From NCBI GenBank assembly GCA_030146445.1, contig JASLBT010000271.1, positions 1 through 10,325 on the forward strand: a stretch of DNA of 10,325 bases, given 5' to 3'. Position 1 is the stretch's first letter. Every line of letters starts with the position of its first letter. The position numbers and the translations under genes are program-made. The stretch comes from Segetibacter sp. Its GTDB lineage: Bacteria > Bacteroidota > Bacteroidia > Chitinophagales > Chitinophagaceae. The notes beneath the pieces are model-generated. The model ran no database searches. It worked only from the letters and a program-made list of their open reading frames with translations, and was not told the origin of the DNA. This document shows, piece after piece, positions 1 through 6,748 of this stretch.

Positions 1-483
1 TGTCGTACATTTGCTGAATTGTTCTACTGGTGCGGGCACTTGAAATGGCTTACTTCAAAGCTTTTCCACCGTAGTGCGAGACTGGCAACTGCCTCCAACG
101 AGGTAGATGATTACGGCAAAATAAAAGTAAGCTGTGGCTTCAACAAATTTTTCCAAACGGTAAAACCAGCTTACTTTACAAACGCTTCCCTGCTGTGGGT
201 TCTGATTATCTGAGGATAAGAAGTTGTACGTTAATGTGCCGGCATTGCTGGCGCGTACGGCAACGAATCCTGTGAGGCAAGCCTTGTTCAGGATGGGTGT
301 AATAATTCCGATGATCAAACACATCCGCAGCGACTGACACATGCTATTGAATGGACAAGCGATCTGTCAATTCGATCTAGATGGGGATACCGGACTGCCG
401 GAAGGGTCACCCGAAACCCTCGCCTGTTTGCAATGGCTGGCAGGTAAAAAACTGACAAAAACGATCTAATAACCAGCTGGTCT
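1..483. other. Region without a secure gene upstream of the GMC operon
   Basis: No recognisable gene is present. On the + strand the frame beginning at 206 stays open to 469 except for one TGA at 335-337. The second part has an ATG at 341 and encodes 42 residues ending in AGKKLTKTI. The first part includes ALLARTATNPVRQALFRMG and reads like protein, but nothing in it is recognised. On the minus strand an open frame runs 342-55 with no recognisable domain. Both could be chance, and the + strand frame could be a decayed gene. The end of this stretch must contain the promoter and leader of the downstream dehydrogenase operon, but no TAnnTTTG box or Shine-Dalgarno sequence is visible before the ATG at 484. 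Confidence 0.4.
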
Positions 484-2223
484 ATGGGCGATTTACAAAT
501 AAAAAAATCATCAAAAGCTTACGACGTTGTAATTGTCGGTTCCGGGGCAGGCGGCGGAATGGCGGCGTACGTACTGGCAAATGCAGGCGTAAAAGTGCTC
601 ATGCTGGAAGCAGGACCTTTTTTCGATCCACGTCTGCATTCTGCACAATTAAGGTTTTCATATGAATCACCGCGTCGGGGTGCAGGCACAAAAGTTCGTC
701 CGTTCGGGGATTTCGACGCAGCGTTTGGCGGTTGGGAACTTGAAGGGGAACCGTACACCACAAAAGACAATACCAGGTTTGACTGGTTCAGATCACGGAT
801 GCTGGGTGGCCGCACAAATCACTGGGGCCGCATCTCCCTCCGGTTTGGCCCCCAAGACTTTCAGCCAAATGATGGGGTAAGTGAACGATGGCCCATTACC
901 TACGATGAGGTAAAGCCGTTTTACGATAAAGTAGACCGCCTGATCGGGATTTATGGCACTGTTGAAGGTTTGGAAAATGAGCCCGACGGCATTTTTCTTC
1001 CTCCACCAAAGCCGCGGCTACCCGAACTGTTTATTATGAAAGGGGCTGCTGCCGCTGGCGTAAAAGTAATCCCTGGCAGGGGTTCGGTCTTAACCCAGCC
1101 TCTTCCCGGCAATAACGAACGCGGCGCCTGTTTTTATTGCGGGCAGTGTAACCGAAGTTGTAAGGTGTACGCCGACTTTTCAGCCTCTTCGTGCCTCGTT
1201 ATTCCGGCTTTAAAATCGGGTAATCTCGAGGTGATCTCCAATGCAATGGTGCGCGAAGTACTGACAGACAAAACTGGTTTGGCAACCGGTGTATCGTATG
1301 TAAGCAAGGACGATATGCAGGAATACCAGGTAAACGGAAAAACCGTTGTGCTCGCTGCAAGTGCCTGTGAGTCGGCCAGGATCATGCTTAATTCAAAATC
1401 GAACACGCACCCCAACGGGCTTGCAAACAGCAGTGGCCTGGTGGGTAAATACCTGCAGGACTCTACCGGAGCTTCACAGTCGGGTATGCTGCCACAGTTG
1501 CTCGATCGTAAACGTTATAATGAAGATGGGGCCGGAAGCATTCACATTTATGGGCCATGGATGCAGGATAATAAGAAGCTGGATTTCCCCCGCGGTTACC
1601 ACATCGAGTTTGGCGGAGGAATGCCGATGCCGGGTTATGGATACGGTGCGATTGTGCCGCGGTTAAACGGAACCCTGCCGGGACGTGATGGGAAACCGAA
1701 AGAAGGAGGTGGTTATGGAGCTTCGTTAAAGGACGACTACCGGCGGTTTTACGGAACCCAGTTCGGTATGGCTGGTCGCGGGGTCGGGATGGCGAGGATC
1801 GATAACTATTGTGAGATCGACCCAAACGTGGTAGACCGCTTTGGCATACCCGTACTCCGTTTTCATTATAAGTGGAACAACGACGAGATTAACCAGGCGA
1901 AGCATATGCAGGAAACGTTCAGCAGGATTATACATGAGATGGGTGCTATCCCGTTGTCGCCGCAGCATGGGCCCGAAGACATGTGGGGACTGGAAGCTCC
2001 AGGCAGAATAATACATGAGGTCGGTACGGCAAGAATGGGGAATGACCTGAAAAATTCGGTGCTGAACAAATGGTGCCAGGCACACGATTGTAAAAACCTT
2101 TTTGTCGTGGATGGTGCACCAACTGTACAGCAGTCTGATAAGAATGCAACCTGGACCATCCTTGCCCTTTCGATGCGCACATCAGAATACATTCTGGAGC
2201 AAAGCAGGAAGCAAAACATCTAA
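484..2223 (+). CDS. GMC-family FAD-dependent dehydrogenase, catalytic subunit
   Basis: This 579-residue protein is the catalytic subunit of a membrane-associated sugar/alcohol dehydrogenase of the GMC type. It oxidises a hydroxyl group with FAD and passes the electrons on through an Fe-S centre. The N-terminus carries the Rossmann FAD motif VIVGSGAGGG (residues 16-25) and the ribose-binding acid in LEAG (E42). LGGRTNHWG (107-115) is the conserved flavin-region motif. CFYCGQCNRSC (216-226) is a CxxCxxCxxxC cluster motif. The C-terminal GMC domain has HEVGTARMG (511-519, H511) and the NAT.T segment with N554, the expected catalytic His/Asn pair. There is no signal peptide. The Tat-leader partner gene starts 23 bp downstream, so export as a folded complex is expected. 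Relatives include FAD glucose dehydrogenase, gluconate 2-dehydrogenase and glucoside 3-dehydrogenase; sequence alone does not decide the substrate. Confidence 0.93.
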   Translation: MGDLQIKKSSKAYDVVIVGSGAGGGMAAYVLANAGVKVLMLEAGPFFDPRLHSAQLRFSYESPRRGAGTKVRPFGDFDAAFGGWELEGEPYTTKDNTRFDWFRSRMLGGRTNHWGRISLRFGPQDFQPNDGVSERWPITYDEVKPFYDKVDRLIGIYGTVEGLENEPDGIFLPPPKPRLPELFIMKGAAAAGVKVIPGRGSVLTQPLPGNNERGACFYCGQCNRSCKVYADFSASSCLVIPALKSGNLEVISNAMVREVLTDKTGLATGVSYVSKDDMQEYQVNGKTVVLAASACESARIMLNSKSNTHPNGLANSSGLVGKYLQDSTGASQSGMLPQLLDRKRYNEDGAGSIHIYGPWMQDNKKLDFPRGYHIEFGGGMPMPGYGYGAIVPRLNGTLPGRDGKPKEGGGYGASLKDDYRRFYGTQFGMAGRGVGMARIDNYCEIDPNVVDRFGIPVLRFHYKWNNDEINQAKHMQETFSRIIHEMGAIPLSPQHGPEDMWGLEAPGRIIHEVGTARMGNDLKNSVLNKWCQAHDCKNLFVVDGAPTVQQSDKNATWTILALSMRTSEYILEQSRKQNI

Positions 2224-2246
2224 CGGACATTCTTAAATTATCTCAA

Positions 2247-2888
2247 ATGAACAGGCGCGAATCACTGAAAGCGTTAGGTATAGGTACACTTTCGGCCGGT
2301 GTGCTGATCGATGCGTGTAAGCCAAATGCAAAAGGGGACGAAAAAGCCGCAATTGATAGTGGTATCGAAGCAGAACGGCAGGTTTCAGAGATTGAGAAGG
2401 ACAAACGACTAATGTCTGAAACGTTTTTTACCCCGCATGAAATGGCAACCATTACCATTCTCGGCGATATTATCATTCCGAAAGATGAGCGTTCAGGGAG
2501 TGCTTCCGACGCCAAAGTGCCTGAATTCATCGAATTTATCGTAAAAGATATACCGGACCATCAGCTGCCCATGCGTGGTGGGCTGCGCTGGCTCGACGTC
2601 CAGTGCCTCAACAGGTACGAGAAAACGTTTAAAGATTGCACGGAACAGCAACGGATTGCAATGGTGGATGAGATTGCTTATCCTGCAAAGGCAAAGCCCG
2701 AAATGAAACAGGGCGTAGCGTTCTTCGACCGGATGAGAAGCCTTACTGCAAGCGGATTTTTTTCGAGCAAGATGGGCATTGAGGACCTCGGTTATGTTGG
2801 CAACCGGCCAAACAAATGGGAAGGCGTTCCCGCAGACATTGTTAAACAATATGGACTGGAGAACGTCACTTTTACGAAGGAAACATAG
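2247..2888 (+). CDS. Gluconate 2-dehydrogenase subunit 3 family protein (small Tat-leader subunit)
   Basis: This 213-residue protein matches the Gluconate_2-dh3 family, the small (gamma) subunit that binds a GMC catalytic subunit and supplies its export signal. The N-terminus MNRRESLKALG has the twin arginines R3-R4, followed by a short hydrophobic stretch (residues 9-21) and IDAC with C24. That cysteine could be a lipobox, although Asp at -2 is unusual. A charged linker (25-58) leads to the family domain: FFTPHEM (60-66), the DIIIPKDERSGSASDAKVP segment (74-92) and, near the C-terminus, FFSSKMGIEDLGYVGN (161-176). It lies 23 bp behind the dehydrogenase gene with no terminator between, so the two are co-transcribed. 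The start is the first ATG after the upstream stop; no Shine-Dalgarno sequence is visible. No haem motif is present, so it is not the electron carrier. Confidence 0.92.
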   Translation: MNRRESLKALGIGTLSAGVLIDACKPNAKGDEKAAIDSGIEAERQVSEIEKDKRLMSETFFTPHEMATITILGDIIIPKDERSGSASDAKVPEFIEFIVKDIPDHQLPMRGGLRWLDVQCLNRYEKTFKDCTEQQRIAMVDEIAYPAKAKPEMKQGVAFFDRMRSLTASGFFSSKMGIEDLGYVGNRPNKWEGVPADIVKQYGLENVTFTKET

Positions 2889-3319
2889 TAAACACAACAA
2901 TTTGGGCTCCCCGGTAAGCGAAACGTCAAACACATTTCCGAAACAAAGAATATGATACATTAATGCTGCCCGCAAGCATCCCTTGGTTTATGTAACCCAT
3001 AGCTGAATGCGGGAGCATAGGTGCATGCAATTGACTCCCCTCTGTCCAGACTTCAACATAGACTGCGTGACCCTTGTTTCGCCCCCTATTATTCCGATCC
3101 GTTAATGATCTTTTTTATTGACCCGGCTGATGAATCTTCATTGGACTTTACTTGCGTCGCACTCTTGTACCGCAACAATTCTATTGGCCAAATGTTAAGG
3201 CAGGGTATTAAATCAACCACTTCGATGATGATTACCATTATAGCTGGTGAGTTTAATTGAAGAAAGCAACCCATAGGCGCAATTATTTCAATGCGTTACT
3301 GAACAAAATCTTTATCCTT
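2889..3319. other. Gene-free stretch between dehydrogenase operon and metallophosphoesterase
   Basis: No convincing gene is present. A 79-residue open frame (3021-3260, +) resembles no family and ends just before the next gene. The stretch contains a long imperfect hairpin at 2963-3018 (listed separately) and the sequence CTTGTACCGC at 3164-3173, which recurs exactly at 4971-4980. A T-run (TTTTTT) occurs at 3111-3116 but has no stem immediately before it. The promoter of the metallophosphoesterase should lie in the last part, but no TAnnTTTG box was found. Confidence 0.5.
2963..3018 (+). repeat. Imperfect inverted repeat (11-bp stem with one bulge)
   Basis: ATGCTGCCCGCA (2963-2974) pairs with TGCGGGAGCAT (3008-3018) over 11 bp with a single bulged G and a 33-nt loop. 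The first five bases can instead pair with AGCAT at 2975-2979, so two mutually exclusive hairpins are possible. No T-run follows, so a simple intrinsic terminator is not supported. It lies about 75 bp after the stop codon of the dehydrogenase operon and may protect or end that transcript. Confidence 0.5.
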
Positions 3320-4555
3320 ATGATTCAACGGCTGGTCCCCATTATCATCATCTGGGCTTTGGTCGACCTTTACTTTTTCCAGGCAGTAAAAACCGCAACC
3401 AGCAACGTTTATGTATGGTGGGCCTATTGGCTGTACGACATATGTCTGGCGGCTATAATTATTTACATTGCCGCCCTGCCGCCGGGATCTGCTACCGAGC
3501 CAAGGGTAATCTTCTGGCTTATCGGATTTATGTTGCTCTCTCTTGCTCCTAAACTCATCGCCTTCCCCATACTACTTGTAGAAGACATAGGAAGGCTGGC
3601 TTGGTTTATGGGTAACTTTTTTCGTCGCCTTTTCTCCTCCGGCGACAGCCAGGAAATCGTGCATTACGCAGCAAGGCGAAAATTTATCAGTCAGTTGGCG
3701 ATCGGCATTGCCGCAATCCCTTTTGTCGGCTTGTTATATGGAATGATAAAGGGCAAATACGATTACCGGGTTCATAAGCTTAGCCTCAAATTTAAAGATC
3801 TGCCTTCCGCTTTCCATGGGTTTACCATAACCCAGTTGTCTGACATCCATTCGGGAAGTTTCGACAGTAAAGAAGATGTAGAACGTGGAATTGCCCTGGC
3901 GAACGCCCAACAGGGTGATTTGTTTTTATTTACCGGCGACCTGGTGAACAACACCGCAGCTGAAATGGATAACTGGAAGGAGAGCTTTTCGAAGTTGCGA
4001 GCGCCATACGGCCAGTTCTCCGTCCTTGGAAACCACGACTACGGCGATTACCAGGCGTGGGAGAGCGAATCTGAAAAGGCAAACAACCTGGTGCAACTAA
4101 AGCAGGTTCATAACGAAATAGGCTTCAGGTTGATGCTCAATGAAAGTTTACAAATTAACAAAGGGGGGCAGCATATTAGCCTGATCGGCGTGGAGAACTG
4201 GGGTAAAGGTGGTTTTCACAAATATGGCGACTTAGATAAGGCAACAGCAGCAGTAGACGACAATGATTTTAAAATTCTAATGAGCCATGACCCGTCCCAT
4301 TGGGAAGCGCAGACCTTAAACCACCACAAACACGTGCACCTTACGCTTGCGGGCCATACCCACGGAATGCAGTTTGGCATCGAGGTGCCAGGATTTAAAT
4401 GGAGCCCGGTGCAGTATGTTTATCGTCAATGGGCAGGCATTTACCAACGCAACGACCGGAAGTTATATGTAAACCGTGGGTTCGGTTTTCTTGGATATCC
4501 CGGTAGGGTAGGAATTCTGCCCGAGATTACCGTGATAACGTTGTTGAAGGCTTAG
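3320..4555 (+). CDS. Membrane-anchored calcineurin-like metallophosphoesterase
   Basis: This 411-residue protein has an N-terminal membrane region and a C-terminal calcineurin-like phosphoesterase domain of the YaeI/YkuE group, which hydrolyses phosphomono- or diesters with a two-metal centre. The metal motifs appear in order: LSDIHSG (D175, H177), FTGDLVNN (D207), LGNHD (N238, H239), MSHDP (H323) and AGHTHG (H346, H348). All expected ligands are present. Hydrophobic segments lie near residues 6-22, 33-53, 63-88 and 123-142. The last is preceded by RRKFI (119-123), which resembles a Tat motif. An upstream TTG at 3257 is open in frame and would add 21 residues, but it follows directly after a stop codon. 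The ATG at 3320 gives the hydrophobic start usual for such proteins and is preferred. The substrate is not evident; an envelope lipid or nucleotide phosphate is possible. Probably a single-gene transcript. Confidence 0.92.
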   Translation: MIQRLVPIIIIWALVDLYFFQAVKTATSNVYVWWAYWLYDICLAAIIIYIAALPPGSATEPRVIFWLIGFMLLSLAPKLIAFPILLVEDIGRLAWFMGNFFRRLFSSGDSQEIVHYAARRKFISQLAIGIAAIPFVGLLYGMIKGKYDYRVHKLSLKFKDLPSAFHGFTITQLSDIHSGSFDSKEDVERGIALANAQQGDLFLFTGDLVNNTAAEMDNWKESFSKLRAPYGQFSVLGNHDYGDYQAWESESEKANNLVQLKQVHNEIGFRLMLNESLQINKGGQHISLIGVENWGKGGFHKYGDLDKATAAVDDNDFKILMSHDPSHWEAQTLNHHKHVHLTLAGHTHGMQFGIEVPGFKWSPVQYVYRQWAGIYQRNDRKLYVNRGFGFLGYPGRVGILPEITVITLLKA

Positions 4556-5165
4556 TTTCTTCAAATCTATACAATTACCCGTGCGCCGGTCAGGCGGTAC
4601 TATGTTCGTCTTCCTGGCAACTATCAAACCTCAATCAATTTGAGGAATTACGAAGGTCTTTTTTGTACCTGACTGTAAATGCTAAAAAGCATCGCTGCCG
4701 GGCGGAGTGGCGCAGCCCTACTGTTTACCCACCTTTTTGGATTGAGGTTTAGTTGTTTTGCCCCGCTCCCAAGCTACGTATTGTGTGGATTCCGCGATTA
4801 CTCCTGATTCGTTCCTGCAATGCCTTCACCAGGGTAGTCCTGTCCGACGGCTTAAGGCGGGGGGTGCTGTAATCCCGGGGCGCAGCAATTAGGTAAAGTG
4901 ATCAGGTATTGGAGGTTCATCTTTGATGAATAAGGAATAGCGTAGATATGAATACAGGGCGCAGCCCTGGCTTGTACCGCCGTTTTGCTACGCACCAGCT
5001 AATTGCAATAAAGACCCTCGCAATTGTTATCGATTCAAGCATCGCCTTTACGTTGATCAACAACTAAAAGTCTGTACTGTTTTCGACCTGGTCGCCCGCG
5101 TTCTCAATGGAGCACATGTGTTAAATTACACCTTTCAGTGTGCTACTAATCCAAATACAACGACT
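4556..5165. other. Gene-free stretch with hairpins and a candidate mobile/repeat element
   Basis: About 610 bp with no credible reading frame. Most of it is the candidate terminal-inverted-repeat element at 4572-5005. Inside are CCTCAA/TTGAGG (4629-4634 with 4640-4645), ATGCT-AAAA-AGCAT (4679-4692), GCTGCC/GGCGCAGC (4694-4699 with 4709-4716, two-base bulge) and CAGGGC-GCA-GCCCTG (4955-4969). The core GCGCAGC appears three times (near 4711, 4880 and 4960). None of the stems is directly followed by a T-run. The remaining 5006-5165 should hold the promoter of the peptidase gene, but no clear box was seen. Confidence 0.55.
4572..5005. mobile_element. Candidate non-autonomous (MITE-like) element with imperfect terminal inverted repeats
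   Basis: The left end reads CAATTA, 3 nt, GTGCG, 7 nt, GGCGGTAC (4572-4600). The right end, read on the minus strand, is CAATTA, 4 nt, GTGCG, 9 nt, GGCGGTAC (5005-4974). Nineteen bases therefore match in three ordered blocks, with spacers that differ by one and two bases. The 434 bp between has no coding capacity and holds several small hairpins. No target-site duplication is evident and no transposase is present, so the mobile nature is inferred. It could instead be a large structured repeat or a chance arrangement. Confidence 0.35.
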
Positions 5166-6659
5166 ATGAATAGCAAAATTTTTACGATTGGATTGTTTGT
5201 TTGTTCAAGCTTAATTTCCGCTTCGCAAACGGTCAAGCGAGGTGCCGTAACAAGTCCGCCGGGGCTTTCGGCAATCACGGAAAAAGACTTAAGAACCGAC
5301 TTGTACGAAATGGCTGGTGACCACTTTCGCGGCAGAGAGGCAGGAACTGCCGACGAACTAAAAGCTTCTGTTTGGTGGGCAGAGAAAGTACGACTGGCAG
5401 GACTTAAACCTGCCGGCGACGATGGCACCTTCTTCCAGTTCTTCAACCTGATGCGCCGCCGGATCAGCCCCGCGAGTTCAGTCAGCATCGGCGATCATGA
5501 ACTACAACTCTGGAAGGATGTACTTGTGGCGCAGACCGCCCCGGTTAAAATTCAAGCCCCAATTGTTTTTGCGGGCGGCGGTACCAAAGCAGAACTGGAC
5601 AAACTCGACCTTAAAGGCAAGGCAGTAGCCCTGCAGGTATCGGCTGAGGGGATTGATTTAGACGTTTCACTTCCCGAACGCAGGTACCCGGGTTATGTAT
5701 TGCGCAAGTATGGCGCCGACTTATTTGCGAGAGGTGTTGCAGCAATAATTTTCATTGCAGACGAAATGGGAGAGAAAAGCTGGAGCCAGGTTGTCCCTGC
5801 CCTCAGCCGGGGCTTGTACGGTATTGAAGAGGGAGCAAGCGTCGCCGCGGTATCGAGGCCGCCGGTGTTTTGGGTTCACCGAAGCGCATTGGAAAGAATT
5901 CAGCGCACCGGAGCGTCGCTAAGGGCGGAGATCGCAGTCGAAACATTCGAATATCCTTCGGTAAACATTGTCGCAAAAGTGGATGGTACCGACTCCAAAT
6001 TAAAAAACGAATTTGTTTTGTACAGTGGGCATACCGACCATGATGGTGTGCGTCAGCCGTATGGTAACGACAGCATATACAACGGTGCCGACGATAATGC
6101 TACGGTGAACGTGGCATTGCTGGCCATCGGCCGTTCATTTAAGCGGAATCCCGGAAAGCGCTCAGCGTTGTTCGTGTGGCATGGTGCGGAGGAGCGCGGC
6201 TTGCTCGGGTCGAAGTGGTACGCCAATAAGCCGACTGTTCCGAAGCCCTCGATAGTAGCCGTACTGAACGGCGATATGATGGGCTACAATAACCCCGATA
6301 GCGCGGCTTTGCTGGGCATGCAACCGCCGCACCGGAATTCTCCTGACCTGGTTGCCGCCGCGCTGCAGGCGAATAACGAGGGTCCGAAATTTAAGCTTGA
6401 TACCTTATGGGATAAACCGGGTCATGTTGAAGGTTGGTATTTCAGGAGCGATCACCTGTCGTATGCGCGTGCCGGTTACCCGGCAATTTTTTACACAACG
6501 TTGTTACATCCGCTTTACCATACACCAATGGACGAGCCGAAAATTATCGATATCGCCAAGCTTCGGCGCATGACCGAATGGATGTACCGCACAGGCTGGA
6601 AAATTGCAAACAATACCAGTAGACCCACTGTTGATCCATTGTTTAAACTGGAACGTTGA
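5166..6659 (+). CDS. Exported M28-family zinc aminopeptidase with PA domain insert
   Basis: This 497-residue exported peptidase belongs to family M28, co-catalytic two-zinc aminopeptidases that remove N-terminal residues from peptides. The signal peptide is MNSKIFTIGLFVCSSLISAS (1-20). A PA-type insert lies roughly at residues 110-260, with APIVFAGGG (131-139) and LKGKAVALQV typical of it. The zinc and catalytic residues are in SGHTDHDG (H289, D291), GADDNAT (D310), HGAEERGLLGS (E342 base, E343 ligand), NGDMMGY (D370) and LYHTPMDE (H452). The set is complete, so the enzyme should be active. The ATG at 5166 is chosen because it begins exactly at the signal peptide; an in-frame GTG at 5118 would bury it behind 16 residues. 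There is no C-terminal sorting domain, so it is probably periplasmic or secreted. It is alone on its strand and converges with the minus-strand gene ending at 6749; the 89-bp gap shows no clear terminator. Confidence 0.93.
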   Translation: MNSKIFTIGLFVCSSLISASQTVKRGAVTSPPGLSAITEKDLRTDLYEMAGDHFRGREAGTADELKASVWWAEKVRLAGLKPAGDDGTFFQFFNLMRRRISPASSVSIGDHELQLWKDVLVAQTAPVKIQAPIVFAGGGTKAELDKLDLKGKAVALQVSAEGIDLDVSLPERRYPGYVLRKYGADLFARGVAAIIFIADEMGEKSWSQVVPALSRGLYGIEEGASVAAVSRPPVFWVHRSALERIQRTGASLRAEIAVETFEYPSVNIVAKVDGTDSKLKNEFVLYSGHTDHDGVRQPYGNDSIYNGADDNATVNVALLAIGRSFKRNPGKRSALFVWHGAEERGLLGSKWYANKPTVPKPSIVAVLNGDMMGYNNPDSAALLGMQPPHRNSPDLVAAALQANNEGPKFKLDTLWDKPGHVEGWYFRSDHLSYARAGYPAIFYTTLLHPLYHTPMDEPKIIDIAKLRRMTEWMYRTGWKIANNTSRPTVDPLFKLER

Positions 6660-6748
6660 GCAGCTCGATTTGCGGCGCTTCCATTCATTAAGATCCAGCC
6701 GATGCTCGCTAAGGAGGTGTTTCTCATACATGGGAAGAACGCCGGCAA

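Noticed and set aside
55..342. 95-residue minus-strand open frame
   Set aside because: It has no recognisable domain. It shares codon register with a plausible + strand frame over much of its length, so an open frame there is weak evidence.
2255..2321. Lipobox in the small dehydrogenase subunit as a firm lipoprotein call
   Set aside because: C24 is well placed, but Asp at -2 departs from the usual lipobox, so it is only mentioned as possible.
3021..3260. 79-residue + strand open frame before the metallophosphoesterase
   Set aside because: Composition is unlike its neighbours, no family resemblance and no ribosome site; it overlaps the intergenic repeat motif at 3156-3173.
3257..3319. TTG start extending the metallophosphoesterase by 21 residues
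   Set aside because: It lies directly after an in-frame stop, is a rare start codon, and would place a charged stretch before the expected first membrane segment.
4955..4969. CAGGGC-GCA-GCCCTG hairpin as a terminator
   Set aside because: The stem is short, not followed by a T-run, and lies 400 bp from the nearest upstream stop codon.
5118..5165. GTG start extending the M28 peptidase by 16 residues
   Set aside because: It would place residues before a clean signal peptide that starts at the ATG at 5166.
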